From: an uncultured Gammaproteobacteria bacterium
GTDB lineage: Bacteria; Pseudomonadota; Gammaproteobacteria; Eutrophobiales; Eutrophobiaceae
NCBI GenBank assembly: GCA_951812995.1
Contig: CATOTD010000003.1
Span: 1 to 64,000, forward strand
DNA: 64,000 bases
Reading direction: 5' to 3'
Under the pieces are notes generated by a model that saw only the letters and a program-made list of their open reading frames with translations, was not told the origin of the DNA and ran no database searches. Positions 40,627-52,885 of the stretch are shown here, in pieces (positions within the stretch are counted from its first letter, which is position 1; each line of letters begins with the position of its first letter). A program made the translations under genes and the position numbers.

Positions 40627-42378
40627 TTAGAGCGGTTCTAAATGGTTAATCATTAATTGTAGCGTTTGTCGATTCTGAAATTCGTTAATAGCCAGTGTAT
40701 ATGCGATCTGAACATGCGAGACATATGTTGGCCAAGTCTCATCCGTATGATTAAACGCAATGGCATCTAACATCTTATGACTATCTCTGGTCTGCAGTTT
40801 AAGTTTTAGATGATGTTTACCAACGATACGTTTATTGATGAGCTTAAATTGACCCTCGAATAGTGGCTCAGGAAAGCCTTGTCCCCAGGGTCCGGCAAGT
40901 CGAATATCATGCGCTAATTGTATAGACAAGTCCCGGCTTAACAATTCGCCATCGCTTAGACAGCGATCCTGCATATCCGCAAAAGAGATATGTTGCTGTA
41001 GTGTCTGGTTAAATTGCGCTGTAAATAATCCGAATTGTGACTCGTTTATAGTCAAGCCTGCCGCCATTGCATGACCGCCAAAACCAAGAATCAAGCCGGG
41101 GTTAAGACGGTTAATATCTGCTAGTAGATCGCGAATATGCAAACCATTAATAGAACGTGCCGAGCCTTTGATAATAACCTTTCCTCTTTTGCGTGTACTG
41201 TCTCTGGCAAAGGCTATTACGGGACGATTAAACGTTTCCTTAAGCCGACCGGCAAGAATACCAATGACACCCTGATGCCATGCTGGATTAAAAAGACAGA
41301 TCCCTTGCGCCAACTCGTTGGATGATTGTTCCAGATAATCTTGCAATGCAACGGTGGCTTGATCTTGCATATCATGCTGAATTTCTCGGCGCGTTTTATT
41401 CAAAGTGTCGAGTTGCTGTGCCATGTCTATTGCCGTTGACGCATTATCTGTCAATAGACATTCAATGCCTAAAGACATATCGGTTATGCGACCGGCCGCG
41501 TTTAAACGTGGTGCAATGGAAAAACCAAGATCGGTGGCAGACAACATTGGCAAAGACTTGCCAGCCAATCTTAATAGCGCCGAGATACCAGCAATGGATC
41601 TGTTTTGTCTTATAAGTTTTAAGCCATGTGCGACCATGATCCGATTGTTTTTATCCAACGGCACCACATCGGCAACGGTTCCGAGGGCAACAATGTCCAG
41701 TAACCGCGCCAAGTTCGGGTAGGTGATATGCTTTTTTTCAAACCAGCCTTGTGCTCTTAAATGGGCGCGCAAGGCTAGCAAGATATAAAACACAACACCA
41801 ACACCCGCAAGATTTTTACTCGCGAAAGAATCACCTGCTAATTGCGGATTAACAATCGCATCGGCAGCCGGTAGCACTGCGCCTGGCAAGTGATGGTCGG
41901 TAATCAAGACCTTAACACCATTGTCAAGCGCCCGTTTCACCCCCGCGACACTTGAAATACCATTATCGACCGTCATTAATAAATATGGATCATATTCCAG
42001 CGCAACATCAACGATCTCTGGTGTGAGTCCATAACCGTATTCAAACCGGTTCGGCACCACATACACAATATCTTCACCCCCCATCAGCGTTAGGCCACGT
42101 ATCGCCAAGGCACAACTGGTCGCACCATCGGCATCAAAATCAGCAACGATTAATATGCGTTGCTGATGTTCTAGTGCGGTTTGTAATAATATAACGGCTG
42201 CCTCAATGCCAGTGAGCGTGTTATAGGGTAACAGCGCGGCAAGTGAATAATCCAAATCGTCACCCGATTGTATCGCGCGCGCGGCAAAAACCCGTTTCAA
42301 AACGGGATGAATTGAATCTGGCAAATTTATTTCAGCCGGAATACTGCGCCGAATGATCGATTTATTTTTCATGGGCAA
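40627..42378 (-). CDS. recJ: Single-stranded-DNA exonuclease RecJ
   Basis: 583 aa; LIVADFDADGATSCAL, LITDHHLPG, GFGGHAMAAGLTI. Confidence 0.95.
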   Translation of the reverse strand: MPMKNKSIIRRSIPAEINLPDSIHPVLKRVFAARAIQSGDDLDYSLAALLPYNTLTGIEAAVILLQTALEHQQRILIVADFDADGATSCALAIRGLTLMGGEDIVYVVPNRFEYGYGLTPEIVDVALEYDPYLLMTVDNGISSVAGVKRALDNGVKVLITDHHLPGAVLPAADAIVNPQLAGDSFASKNLAGVGVVFYILLALRAHLRAQGWFEKKHITYPNLARLLDIVALGTVADVVPLDKNNRIMVAHGLKLIRQNRSIAGISALLRLAGKSLPMLSATDLGFSIAPRLNAAGRITDMSLGIECLLTDNASTAIDMAQQLDTLNKTRREIQHDMQDQATVALQDYLEQSSNELAQGICLFNPAWHQGVIGILAGRLKETFNRPVIAFARDSTRKRGKVIIKGSARSINGLHIRDLLADINRLNPGLILGFGGHAMAAGLTINESQFGLFTAQFNQTLQQHISFADMQDRCLSDGELLSRDLSIQLAHDIRLAGPWGQGFPEPLFEGQFKLINKRIVGKHHLKLKLQTRDSHKMLDAIAFNHTDETWPTYVSHVQIAYTLAINEFQNRQTLQLMINHLEPL

Positions 42379-43398
42379 TCAATGCTTGCAAGCATGTATG
42401 TTCTGCTTTTTTTTCCAAAATTTGTAACGTGAGGACTGGTCCAGACGGATATAATTCATATCTGTTTTAATATGCAACTGATCAAGTTCGTTTCTTTTTA
42501 ATGCCGTTATTAAGGGTTGAAACCAGTTTGCTTCATAAAACAGCAAGGCCTCAAGCCAACCTTCAAGATCATGATAATAACTGTATTTTTGACAAGCATT
42601 GATGACAATCAGACCTTTATAACTGACATCTTTTTTATCAAGCGCAAGGTAGTTGTCGGGGAGTGCTGTAAACGGTGTGACCGCAATCATGGACAAGCTC
42701 TTTGCTAATATCTCATCACTACAGACAAAAGACCATTGCCGCTCAACACGCTTTGGCAATGCGCCGTAACCCCAGAACCAGAGACTGTTAATCGGTAATT
42801 TATGCTCCTGTACACGTTGTTTGTTAAGTTCGGCATTGTGCAAGGTCATCTGTATATCATTCATTAACTGGCGCAGATTAAGTCGATCATCCCCATCCGG
42901 CATAAAAGGTAGCACAGTCTGACCAGTAACCGCATCGATCGGGGTTGTTTTAATCTTGAGATCCTCTTTGATGCGTAGATACCAACGAGTCGGCACGGGC
43001 ACTTCAAGCGCAAGGTCGTGGGCGTCTAACAGGCTATGTATATCTGCGCTAAGCACTAAGGCATCATGTTGGCTGATGGTGAATTGATTATTATCTATCA
43101 GTATTAAGCCATCCCGATCAGCTTGCACATGCACCGGGTCGGCACGTAACCAGAAACCGTCAGGGTATTGATTGTCATCTGTCAATCGAGAGATAGCCGC
43201 TACAGGAAAATCATTGTCAGCGGCTACGCTTATACCGAATAATTCGCAGAGACTATAGCTGGCCGACACAGTTGTCTGAGATTGATGCCCACCTTTAGTC
43301 AGTATCCAGTTAAGTGCTGGCAAGTCGGGCAAATCATCAGGGTGTATGGCCATATCCGGACCCAATAATCCAGGCATAAATATTGTCAAGCTACGCAT
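42379..43398 (-). CDS. Phosphoglycerate mutase-superfamily-like regulatory protein (family often next to recJ)
   Basis: 339 aa; LPINSLWFWGYGALPK and overall pattern of the gammaproteobacterial family annotated as PGM-like. Confidence 0.65.
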   Translation of the reverse strand: MRSLTIFMPGLLGPDMAIHPDDLPDLPALNWILTKGGHQSQTTVSASYSLCELFGISVAADNDFPVAAISRLTDDNQYPDGFWLRADPVHVQADRDGLILIDNNQFTISQHDALVLSADIHSLLDAHDLALEVPVPTRWYLRIKEDLKIKTTPIDAVTGQTVLPFMPDGDDRLNLRQLMNDIQMTLHNAELNKQRVQEHKLPINSLWFWGYGALPKRVERQWSFVCSDEILAKSLSMIAVTPFTALPDNYLALDKKDVSYKGLIVINACQKYSYYHDLEGWLEALLFYEANWFQPLITALKRNELDQLHIKTDMNYIRLDQSSRYKFWKKKQNIHACKH

Positions 43399-43471
43399 CT
43401 AGCATCCTGCTCGGCGCGGTTGTAAAACGATGATTACCCATTAACAAAAGCACGGGTTAATCATTAAGACA

Positions 43472-44617
43472 TTACCCCGCCAGGTTTTTCATGATGGCAG
43501 ATTGCACCTGATCCAGTTTAGCCTCAATAGTAATAAGCTCACCAGCACTTTGCCTGATCGCCGTGTCAGGATCCTTGAGGCCATGACCGGTCAAGGTACA
43601 TACAATACAACTGCCTTCTGGAATTTTACCGGTCTTTACATCACGCATGGCACCCGCTAAGGAGATTGCAGAAGCGGGTTCGCAAAAGAGACCTTCTTTT
43701 TCTGCGAGTAGTTTTTGGGCGGCAAGAATCTCTTCATCAGAACATTCATCAAACCAACCGCCGGATTCCTCATTAACCTGCCAGGCACTGTCCCATGACT
43801 GCGGATGGCCGATCCTGATTGCAGTTGCCACCGTCTCTGGATTATCGACCATGACACCACGTAAAAATGGCGCGGCACCCTGTGCTTGATAACCCACCAT
43901 CTTTGGCCGCGTGCTGACAATCGGTTCATGCGCGTAGGGACAATGACCATTACAATAGGCACAGGCCGCAGTGACGTTATCGTTTTTACTACAGGCATAT
44001 TCGCTGTAGCCTATCCAATGCGCAGTAATATTGCCGGCATTGCCAACGGGCAAGCAATGAAAGTCTGGGGCCCTACCCAATGTCTCAATAATTTCAAACG
44101 CCGCGGTTTTTTGTCCCTGTAGACGATATGGATTTATCGAGTTGACAATAGTGACAGGTGTTGCCTCAGCCACTTCTTTTACAAGCTGCATACCCGCATC
44201 AAAATTACCGCTAACCTGGAGAATGATCGCACCTTCCAGCATGGCTTGCGCCAATTTACCCTGTGCTATTTTGCCATCTGGAATGACAACAAACGCCTTT
44301 ATTGCGGCACGTGCTGCATAGGCTGCGGCTGCGGCCGAAGTATTACCCGTGGAAGCACATACGATCGCCTTGGCACCGTCTTCAACCGCCTTGGTCACGG
44401 CCATAGTCATACCGCGATCCTTGAATGAACCGGTTGGATTCAGGCCTTCGTATTTGGCGTAAATATCGATCTTTCTATCCAATAATGCCGGAATATTATG
44501 CAGTTTAAGCAGCGGTGTATTACCTTCACCAAGGCTGATAATTTGCGTATCAGCACTGACCGGCAGGCGTTCACGGTAATGTTCAATGAGTCCGCTATAA
44601 TGGGTTTGCAAAGTCAT
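43472..44617 (-). CDS. thrC: Threonine synthase
   Basis: 381 aa; NPTGSFKDRGM PLP lysine motif, ASTGNTSAAAAAYAARA. Confidence 0.94.
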   Translation of the reverse strand: MTLQTHYSGLIEHYRERLPVSADTQIISLGEGNTPLLKLHNIPALLDRKIDIYAKYEGLNPTGSFKDRGMTMAVTKAVEDGAKAIVCASTGNTSAAAAAYAARAAIKAFVVIPDGKIAQGKLAQAMLEGAIILQVSGNFDAGMQLVKEVAEATPVTIVNSINPYRLQGQKTAAFEIIETLGRAPDFHCLPVGNAGNITAHWIGYSEYACSKNDNVTAACAYCNGHCPYAHEPIVSTRPKMVGYQAQGAAPFLRGVMVDNPETVATAIRIGHPQSWDSAWQVNEESGGWFDECSDEEILAAQKLLAEKEGLFCEPASAISLAGAMRDVKTGKIPEGSCIVCTLTGHGLKDPDTAIRQSAGELITIEAKLDQVQSAIMKNLAG

Positions 44618-44620
44618 TTT

Positions 44621-45937
44621 TTATCCTAAGGTTTCCACACGAATACGCATTATTTCACCCGTAATTGCATCAAGCGCTACTATCTTTGCAAGCGCATTAT
44701 TTATATTTTTTTCCTTGATACGTTGCGTTAAAAATATTATCGGTACATGACTTGCATCTGTTGTTAACTCTTTTTGCAAGATAGCTTCAATACTGATCCC
44801 AAAGTCGCCTAATATTGTTGTTATATCAGCCAGCACGCCAGGTTTATCTATCGCATTCAGGCGTAGATAATAAGCCGTTACCGTCTCCTCCATGGGCAAT
44901 ATTTCAATCGTCGATAAGGCCTCGGGTTGAAAGCCGAGAGGCGCGACTCGATTTTTCGGATCGGTGGTTAAGGTACGCACAACATCAACCACATCGGCAA
45001 CCACGGCCGATGCAGTTGGTTCAGACCCCGCCCCCGCGCCGTAATACAAAGTAGGACCGACGGCATTACCCTTTACCAACACCGCATTCATCACGTCATC
45101 CACATTGGCAATTAAACGCCGTTCGGGGATCAAGGTCGGGTGTACACGCTGTTCAATGCCAGTCATTGTTTTTCGTGTAATACCTAAATGTTTAATCCGA
45201 TAACCCAACTCACCCGCATACAGCACATCTTGTTGCTCTATCTTGCCTATGCCCTCGGTATAGGTTTTATCAAACTGCAATGGCGTACCAAATGCAGTCG
45301 AACTGAGGATAGTCAACTTATGTGCGGCATCAATACCCTCAACATCAAAACTCGGATCGGCTTCAGCGTAACCCAAGGCCTGTGCTTCTTGCAGGGCCTG
45401 GTCAAAGGTTTGACCCTTATCACGCATCGCCGTCAGGATAAAATTCCCCGTGCCATTGATAATACCGGCTATCCACTCGATTTGATTAGCAGCCAAGCCT
45501 TCGCGTATGGCCTTAAGAACTGGAATACCGCCTGCCACGCCCGCCTCAAACGCAACCATGACACCTTTTGCCTTGGCCGCGGCAAAGATTTCATTACCAT
45601 GGATTGCGATCAGGGCCTTGTTGGCCGTCACAACATGTTTGCCGTTTTCGATTGCCTTTAAGACCAGCTCTTTCGCGGGCGAATAACCCCCTATCAATTC
45701 GATAACGATTTCAATTTCGGGATCATTCACAACCGCAAAAGCATCATCAGATATCTTGTCTATTTGCTGCAGGCCTTTGATCAGCGCTGGATTATAATCT
45801 TTGGCGGCCGCATGTGTAAGGCGGATATAACGCCCGACACGCCGGGCAATTTCAGTGGCATTACAGGTAAGTACATTGACGGTCCCGCCACCCACAGTCC
45901 CTAACCCTAGCAGTCCTATTTTAACCGGCTCCAGCAT
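44621..45937 (-). CDS. hom: Homoserine dehydrogenase with C-terminal ACT domain
   Basis: 438 aa; IGLLGLGTVGGG, GYAEADPSFDVEGIDAAHKL, DKPGVLADITTILGDFGISI. Confidence 0.95.
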   Translation of the reverse strand: MLEPVKIGLLGLGTVGGGTVNVLTCNATEIARRVGRYIRLTHAAAKDYNPALIKGLQQIDKISDDAFAVVNDPEIEIVIELIGGYSPAKELVLKAIENGKHVVTANKALIAIHGNEIFAAAKAKGVMVAFEAGVAGGIPVLKAIREGLAANQIEWIAGIINGTGNFILTAMRDKGQTFDQALQEAQALGYAEADPSFDVEGIDAAHKLTILSSTAFGTPLQFDKTYTEGIGKIEQQDVLYAGELGYRIKHLGITRKTMTGIEQRVHPTLIPERRLIANVDDVMNAVLVKGNAVGPTLYYGAGAGSEPTASAVVADVVDVVRTLTTDPKNRVAPLGFQPEALSTIEILPMEETVTAYYLRLNAIDKPGVLADITTILGDFGISIEAILQKELTTDASHVPIIFLTQRIKEKNINNALAKIVALDAITGEIMRIRVETLG

Positions 45938-45975
45938 TACGCTTTCTCATTAATAGCTCTTAAATTGATTGATGC

Positions 45976-47175
45976 TTATCCAGCAACACGCTGTAGATTT
46001 TCTTCTCTCAACATAGCCCGCATGGAGCGTATTGCCTGACGACTACGATGTTCATTTTCGATCAAGGCAAACCGCACAAACTGATCACCATAGCTACCAA
46101 AACCAATCCCGGGTGATACAGCCACTTTTGCATCCAATAGTAATTTTTTTGAAAATTCCAGCGATCCCAATTTTTTAAATTGCGCTGGCATCGGCACCCA
46201 AACAAACATGGTGCCGCGCGGTTTGTCTACTTTCCAGCCTATGGCATTTAGACCATCGCATAACACATTGCGGCGATTACAATACGTATTGCGGATCGTT
46301 GCAACACATTGTTGATCTTCTTCCAACGCAGTGATTGCGGCAATTTGAATCGGCGTAAAGGTACCGTAGTCCAGATAAGACTTGATACGGGACAAGGCTT
46401 TTACCAGTATCGGATTCCCCACCATGAAACCAACCCGCCAACCCGGCATATTGTAACTCTTGGACATGGAGAAGAACTCAACCGCTATCTTCTTCGCCTC
46501 TGGCACCTGTAATATTGAAGGTGCGGTATAACCATCAAATACGATATCGGCATAAGCCAAGTCCTGGACCACCCAAATCTGATGCTCGGTTGCAATCTCG
46601 ACAATTTTGTGAAAAAAATCCAGATCAACACATTGCGTTGTTGGGTTTGCCGGAAAATTGATCAGTAACAGTTTGGGCTTGGGCCAACAATCCCGTATGG
46701 ATTTTTGTAGCTCTTCAAAAAAATCGATACCTGGTCCAATCGGCACATGACGCACATCGGCACCCGCGAGGACAAAGCCATAGGGATGAATTGGATAGGC
46801 CGGATTGGGTATCAATACCGCATCACCTCGGTCTACGACAGCCATGGCCAAATGTGCCAGACCTTCTTTTGAACCCAAGGTAACAATCGCCTCAGACTCA
46901 GGATCGAGATCGACCTCATAACGTGTTTTATACCAATTACAGATCGCGCGGCGCAAGCGCGGAATACCACGCGAAATCGAATAGCTGTGTGTGTTATCGC
47001 GTTGTGATGCCTCAACTAGCTTATCGACAATATGTTTTGGCGTTGCTTGATCCGGGTTACCCATCCCGAAATCGATAATATCTTCCCCACGATGGCGCGC
47101 CGCCATCTTCAAATCATTGACGATATTGAATACATAGGGAGGCAATCGATTTATCCGCGCAAAATCTTCGTTCAC
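45976..47175 (-). CDS. alaC: Class I/II aminotransferase (AlaC-like)
   Basis: 399 aa; [29 protein letters not shown]. Confidence 0.9.
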   Translation of the reverse strand: MNEDFARINRLPPYVFNIVNDLKMAARHRGEDIIDFGMGNPDQATPKHIVDKLVEASQRDNTHSYSISRGIPRLRRAICNWYKTRYEVDLDPESEAIVTLGSKEGLAHLAMAVVDRGDAVLIPNPAYPIHPYGFVLAGADVRHVPIGPGIDFFEELQKSIRDCWPKPKLLLINFPANPTTQCVDLDFFHKIVEIATEHQIWVVQDLAYADIVFDGYTAPSILQVPEAKKIAVEFFSMSKSYNMPGWRVGFMVGNPILVKALSRIKSYLDYGTFTPIQIAAITALEEDQQCVATIRNTYCNRRNVLCDGLNAIGWKVDKPRGTMFVWVPMPAQFKKLGSLEFSKKLLLDAKVAVSPGIGFGSYGDQFVRFALIENEHRSRQAIRSMRAMLREENLQRVAG

Positions 47176-47286
47176 TCGTTACGATCCTAAAGTCATAAAA
47201 AACTAACGATTATATAATATACATGGGAAACGATACAGTGCTACATACATTGTTTGTTCAACCACAACTGCCGTATAATCTAAGCC

Positions 47287-48150
47287 ATGATAAATGTTGC
47301 AGCGATACAGATGATCTCTACCGACAGCCTTGCTGAAAATCTTGACGTGGCTGAAAAACTGATAGCAGAGGCTGTCTCAAGAAACGCACAACTCGTGACG
47401 TTGCCTGAAAATTTCTCGCTCATGGGCAAGCAAGATGCTGATCAATTAGCCATCGTAGAATCGCTCGGTGTCGGCCCCATACAAACCTTTCTTGCCGCAC
47501 AGGCCAGGCAACATAATATCTGGCTATTAGGCGGCACGCTAGCATTGCAATCCATGCAGCAGGACAAGGCACTTGCGGCAAGCCTGCTGTATAACCCGCA
47601 AGGCGAATGTATCGCGCATTATGACAAGATGCATTTATTCGATGTGTTAGTGGATGCGACGAAAGGCGGCACCTATCAGGAATCCAATACCTTTACCGCT
47701 GGCGATAACGTCGTTGTCGCGCAAACCGAGATTGGCAACATCGGACTGTCGGTTTGTTATGATCTGCGTTTTCCTGAACTCTACCGCAACATGCATCAGG
47801 CGCATGTACAGATCATTGCGGTCCCATCGGCCTTCACTGCAACCACGGGCGAGGCACATTGGTCGTCTTTATTAAGATCACGCGCTATCGAGAACTTGTG
47901 TTACGTCATTGCCTCCAATCAAGGCGGCACCCATGTCAATGGGCGCACAACATGGGGTCATAGCATGATCATCGATCCCTGGGGTACGATATTTGCGAGT
48001 ATTGATAAAGGCGCGGGGGTTGCCGTTGCGGCCATTGACCTTGACCAGCAAGCCCAACTCCGCCATCGGTTTCCGGTATTGTCACACCGGCATTGGCACA
48101 TAGGCACATACCAAACTGACCCATTAAGCACACAACGAAATGAGACTTAA
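47287..48150 (+). CDS. Carbon-nitrogen hydrolase (Nit/nitrilase family)
   Basis: 287 aa; LVTLPENF, YDKMHLFD, GLSVCYDLRFPELYR. Confidence 0.93.
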   Translation: MINVAAIQMISTDSLAENLDVAEKLIAEAVSRNAQLVTLPENFSLMGKQDADQLAIVESLGVGPIQTFLAAQARQHNIWLLGGTLALQSMQQDKALAASLLYNPQGECIAHYDKMHLFDVLVDATKGGTYQESNTFTAGDNVVVAQTEIGNIGLSVCYDLRFPELYRNMHQAHVQIIAVPSAFTATTGEAHWSSLLRSRAIENLCYVIASNQGGTHVNGRTTWGHSMIIDPWGTIFASIDKGAGVAVAAIDLDQQAQLRHRFPVLSHRHWHIGTYQTDPLSTQRNET

Positions 48151-48156
48151 GATGAG

Positions 48157-49599
48157 ATGACTTACGCACTGGATATCGCAAGAAATACCCTCCTCACACA
48201 ACGTGGATTGGAACTCACAGATGTGCAAAAAACATTAGATCAACTGATACGTCCGTCTATTGATCAAGCCGATCTTTATTTTCAATCTTCTCACTCAGAG
48301 TCATGGGTATTGGAGGACAGTATTATCAAAGAAGGTTTTTTTAACATCGATCAAGGTGTAGGCGTGCGTGCCATCAGCGGAGAAAAAACCGGCTTTGCCT
48401 ATTCTGATGAAATTATTTTACCGGCCTTGACGCAAGCCGCACTCGCAGCACGTTCGATTGCCAGTCACGGTGATAACGGTCGGCACCAGGTGTGGCGCAA
48501 GACAAATCCACCGGTGCTGTATAGTGCCGACGATCCGCTCAATTCGATTGCGACCGAGGATAAACTCGGCTTATTACACCAAATGGATCAGGCGGCCCGC
48601 AAAAAAGACCCGCGTGTCAAACAAGTGATGATCGGTTTAACGGGTTCACAATCCACCATTTTAGTAGCCAATAGTGCAGGCGATTTAAGCGGTGATGTCC
48701 GACCACTCATCCGCCTTAATATTAATGTTATTGTGGAAGACAAAGGCCGCATTGAAAAAGGCGGTGCTGGTGGGGGTGGTCGTTTTGGCTATGAATACTT
48801 TTTACATGACGATCTCGCAATGTCGTATGTTGATGAGGCCGTAACGCAAGCCTTGATCAATCTTGAAGCCGCCGCCGCCCCGGCCGGGATGATGCCGGTG
48901 GTGCTCGGCCCGGGCTGGCCTGGTATTTTATTACATGAAGCGATTGGCCATGGCCTAGAAGGTGATTTTAACCGTAAGGCAACGTCCGCATTTTCGGGTC
49001 GCATGGGTGAGCGGGTGGCCGCACCGGCGGTCACGGTTGTTGATGACGGCACCATAGAACATCGCCGTGGCTCGTTAAATATCGATGATGAAGGCACCCC
49101 GACAGCTTCGACCACGCTCATTGAACGTGGCATCTTGAAAGGTTATATGCAAGACAAACATAACGCCCGTTTGATGGGGGTTGAGTCGACTGGCAACGGC
49201 CGCCGTGAATCCTATGCGCACTTACCCATGCCGAGAATGACGAACACGTATATGCTGGGCGGCGACCATGATCCGCAAGCGATTATTGCCTCAGTCGAGA
49301 AAGGCATCTATGCCACACAGTTTGGTGGTGGTCAGGTCGATATTACAAATGGGAAATTCGTGTTTAGTGCCAGCCAGGCCTATATGATTGAAAAGGGAAA
49401 AGTCACAACGCCGATCAAGGGCGCAACCATTATTGGCAACGGGCCGGACGTATTAACCCGCGTGACCATGGTGGGTAATGATATGGCGCTTGACTCGGGT
49501 ATCGGTACCTGCGGCAAGGATGGACAATCAGTACCGGTCGGTGTCGGCCAACCCACCATTCGCATTGACGATATGACGGTAGGTGGCACGCGCATTTAA
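48157..49599 (+). CDS. tldD: Metalloprotease TldD
   Basis: 480 aa; [28 protein letters not shown]. Confidence 0.95.
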   Translation: MTYALDIARNTLLTQRGLELTDVQKTLDQLIRPSIDQADLYFQSSHSESWVLEDSIIKEGFFNIDQGVGVRAISGEKTGFAYSDEIILPALTQAALAARSIASHGDNGRHQVWRKTNPPVLYSADDPLNSIATEDKLGLLHQMDQAARKKDPRVKQVMIGLTGSQSTILVANSAGDLSGDVRPLIRLNINVIVEDKGRIEKGGAGGGGRFGYEYFLHDDLAMSYVDEAVTQALINLEAAAAPAGMMPVVLGPGWPGILLHEAIGHGLEGDFNRKATSAFSGRMGERVAAPAVTVVDDGTIEHRRGSLNIDDEGTPTASTTLIERGILKGYMQDKHNARLMGVESTGNGRRESYAHLPMPRMTNTYMLGGDHDPQAIIASVEKGIYATQFGGGQVDITNGKFVFSASQAYMIEKGKVTTPIKGATIIGNGPDVLTRVTMVGNDMALDSGIGTCGKDGQSVPVGVGQPTIRIDDMTVGGTRI

Positions 49600-49639
49600 C
49601 GATCTGGCTATGCGCGGAACAAGTGGCGATGAGTCGCGA

Positions 49640-49790
49640 AGTGGGTTGAGATAGGTCGGGATCGGGTCAAGCGTGGTCGGACCGGAGCGGGTCAAGCGTG
49701 GTCGGGGTTGGGTCGCGATGGATTCCGCTGGGTTGCGCTGGATCAAGATGAACCGCGCTGGATCAAGGTGAGGTCGCGCTGAGGTCGTGA
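49640..49790 (+). repeat. Degenerate pentanucleotide array 6
   Basis: gatcg ggtca agcgt ggtcg gaccg gagcg ggtca agcgt ggtcg ... cgctg gatca agatg aaccg cgctg gatca aggtg. Confidence 0.88.
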
Positions 49791-49931
49791 CAGCCCAGGC
49801 AAACACCAGGCAAACCCGCGCGGCCGTAGGCAATGACCGACTATTGCTGACTGTGCCTGGCTGACTTTGTCTGGCTGGCGGTTCATGATTCATATATAGC
49901 CAAGGTTTCGTTGCTTTATTACAATCAACGG

Positions 49932-52517
49932 ATGTTTGCCCCTACTCAGCGTTTATCCGCCCACACGCCCGTCATGCAACAGTATCTCGGTTTTAAGGCC
50001 GAGTATCCTGATATGTTGCTCTTTTTCAGAATGGGCGATTTCTATGAATTGTTCTATGACGATGCCAAAAAGGCCGCGCGTTTATTAAATATTACGCTGA
50101 CCAAACGTGGTAAATCTGCGGGCGCGGCCATCCCCATGGCGGGCGTGCCTGGTCATGCTGTTGACAACTATCTCGCAAAACTAATCAATCTCGGTGAGTC
50201 GGTTGTTATATGCGAGCAAGTCGGCGACCCCGCACTTTGCAAGGGGCCGGTCGAGCGTAAAATAGTGCGGATCATTACGCCTGGTACCATCACAGAAGAT
50301 ATCCTGTTAGACGATCGAGTCGCAAATGTTTTATTGTCTGTTTGTAAAACAAAACAACATTACGGCTTTGCCAATGTTGAACTTAGCAGTGGCCGCGTCG
50401 GCCTCCTGGAAGTAGAACATACGGCCGGTCTCGACGACATTATCGAACAATATCAACCGGCAGAAATTTTATTAAGCGACCACTTGGAATACACAGGTGC
50501 TGGCAATAAAAAGCGAGTGATTACCAGACGACCCGATTGGCACTTTAATCGGGCAACGGCCGCGGTCAATATAAAACAACAATATGGCATTAACGATCTC
50601 AATGGCTTTGGTTGCCAGCATCTGACGGCCGCTATTTGTGCGTTTGGGTGTTTGATTCAGTATCTTAACGACACACAAAAAACCTTATTACCGCATCTGC
50701 AAACCCCAAAGATCAATCTGGCGGATGATGTTATTCAGATCGATGCTGTGTCGCGGCGCAATCTGGAACTTGAAACCAGTCTGGCCGAAGGCAAATCACA
50801 TGCGCTACTGCATGTAATCGACACCACCGCGACAACCATGGGCAGCCGCTTATTGCGGCGTTGGTTACAACAACCTGTGCGCGCGCATGACATCCTGCGG
50901 CAGCGTCATAACGCCGTTGAAAAAATGTTACACAATCGTGTTTATAATGATTTTCATGCCATTATGCGCGGTATATGTGACATTGAACGCATCATGTCGC
51001 GTGTTGCCTTGAAGTCAGCCAGACCCCGCGATCTCATACAACTTAGAGACAGTCTCGCCCTACTGCCACAGATTAAAGAACGCCTGGCGAACGTTGACAG
51101 CCCCGGACTCAATGATTCCGGATTCAATCATTCCAGGCTCAATCATTTATATCAAGACATAGGCCTGTTTCCCGACTTACTTGCAACCTTAAACAAGGCA
51201 CTGATCGATGAACCCCCCGCCCTTATCCGTGATGGAGGTGTGATAGCCAGCGGCTATGACAAAGTGCTGGATAAGTTACGACAGTTAGGCAATGATGCGG
51301 GGCAATTTTTAACTGATCTTGAAGCGCAGGAAAAACAGCGCACGGGCATAGCGGGATTAAAAATCGGTTATAACCGCGTGCATGGCTATTACATTGAAAT
51401 AAATCGCCAGCACTCGGCGCATGTGCCTGATAATTATAATCGCCGTCAAACCTTGAAAGGCGTGGAACGCTTCATCACGCCAGAATTAAAAGATTTTGAA
51501 AACACTATTTTAAGTGCGAAAGATAAGGCCTTGGCGCGTGAAAAAGAATTGTACGCACAGCTACTAGACGACATTGTTGAATATCTGGGTCATCTGCAAT
51601 TATGTGCGTCATCGCTGGCTGAGTTAGATGTCTTGCTGGGTTTCGCCCACGCCGCCGCGACATTAAATCTCACAGCACCCGTTTTAACAAGCGACAAGGG
51701 CCTTATTATTGAAGCCGGCCGCCATCTGGTAGTCGAGCAAATTCAAGCGGATGCGTTTATAGCGAATGACTTAAGGTTAGATAATGACACACAAATGCTG
51801 GTCATAACCGGCCCTAATATGGGTGGTAAATCCACTTATATGCGACAGACGGCGTTAATTGTAATCCTCGCGCACATAGGCAGTTATGTGCCAGCAAGCA
51901 AGGCGATCATAGGCCCCATCGATCGAGTGTTCACGCGTATTGGTGCGTCAGACGATCTTGGCAGTGGCCGTTCCACCTTTATGGTAGAGATGACTGAAAC
52001 GGCCAACATTCTTAATAATGCGACGGATAAAAGTCTCGTCTTGATGGATGAGATCGGCCGCGGTACCAGTACCTATGATGGTTTAGCGTTGGCCTTTGCC
52101 TGTGCCTCGCATCTTGCGCACGTGACCCGAGCCTATACACTGTTTGCGACACATTATTTTGAGCTGACGGCGTTGCCTGAACATGCGCCTAATGTTGCCA
52201 ATGTGCATCTGGATGTTGTTGAATACGGCGATGAGATCGTATTGTTACATGCCGTTAAGGCCGGACCGGCAAACCAAAGCTATGGCATACAGGTCGCGTC
52301 GCTTGCGGGCCTGCCGAAGTCGGTCATTACCGCTGCGAAAAAAAGGCTGCATGAGATCGAACAGCACCCATCCATAGCAAATGCACAACAACCACAAACA
52401 GATTTATTCAACATGGATCCGTTATTGGAAAAAATCAAAATGCTTGATCCAGATGCCATTAACCCAAAACAAGCACTCGCTATATTGTATGAATTAAAAG
52501 AAATACTGGGACCTTAG
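49932..52517 (+). CDS. mutS: DNA mismatch repair protein MutS
   Basis: [54 protein letters not shown]. Confidence 0.97.
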   Translation: MFAPTQRLSAHTPVMQQYLGFKAEYPDMLLFFRMGDFYELFYDDAKKAARLLNITLTKRGKSAGAAIPMAGVPGHAVDNYLAKLINLGESVVICEQVGDPALCKGPVERKIVRIITPGTITEDILLDDRVANVLLSVCKTKQHYGFANVELSSGRVGLLEVEHTAGLDDIIEQYQPAEILLSDHLEYTGAGNKKRVITRRPDWHFNRATAAVNIKQQYGINDLNGFGCQHLTAAICAFGCLIQYLNDTQKTLLPHLQTPKINLADDVIQIDAVSRRNLELETSLAEGKSHALLHVIDTTATTMGSRLLRRWLQQPVRAHDILRQRHNAVEKMLHNRVYNDFHAIMRGICDIERIMSRVALKSARPRDLIQLRDSLALLPQIKERLANVDSPGLNDSGFNHSRLNHLYQDIGLFPDLLATLNKALIDEPPALIRDGGVIASGYDKVLDKLRQLGNDAGQFLTDLEAQEKQRTGIAGLKIGYNRVHGYYIEINRQHSAHVPDNYNRRQTLKGVERFITPELKDFENTILSAKDKALAREKELYAQLLDDIVEYLGHLQLCASSLAELDVLLGFAHAAATLNLTAPVLTSDKGLIIEAGRHLVVEQIQADAFIANDLRLDNDTQMLVITGPNMGGKSTYMRQTALIVILAHIGSYVPASKAIIGPIDRVFTRIGASDDLGSGRSTFMVEMTETANILNNATDKSLVLMDEIGRGTSTYDGLALAFACASHLAHVTRAYTLFATHYFELTALPEHAPNVANVHLDVVEYGDEIVLLHAVKAGPANQSYGIQVASLAGLPKSVITAAKKRLHEIEQHPSIANAQQPQTDLFNMDPLLEKIKMLDPDAINPKQALAILYELKEILGP

Positions 52518-52540
52518 TATTAACATACATCCGCATCATA

Positions 52541-52677
52541 CTGGGCCGGGCTGGACCGAGATGGGTCTGACCCGGCCAAGTTGGATCGGGTTGGGCGTGG
52601 CGTGAGTTGAGCGTGGTTGGCGTGGGTCGAGCGTGGTTGGTCGGGGTTGGCGTGGGTCGAGCGTGGTTGGTCGGAGC
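52541..52677 (+). repeat. Degenerate pentanucleotide array 7
   Basis: gggtt gggcg tggcg tgagt tgagc gtggt tggcg tgggt cgagc gtggt tggtc ggggt tggcg tgggt cgagc gtggt tggtc; near-exact 30-bp superrepeat. Confidence 0.88.
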
Positions 52678-52885
52678 TACATCTTGATCAACCGCCAAAA
52701 ATGTTAAAAACGCTACTACTTTTGCAGAACTATCTAAAAGTATTTCTGCACGGTTGGCAAAGCCATGAAGTCGAACAAAGCGTTTAACCTAATATGAAAG
52801 CAATGGTGCCTGAAATAAATTCAATATAGAATAGTAGGGTAAATTTGCTTTATAATAAATGTTATGTATCAAAAGGAGCATCAAA

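Noticed and set aside
2125-52677. Pentamer arrays as CRISPR arrays.
   Set aside because: No constant repeat with unique spacers, period is 5 bp, and no cas genes in the window.
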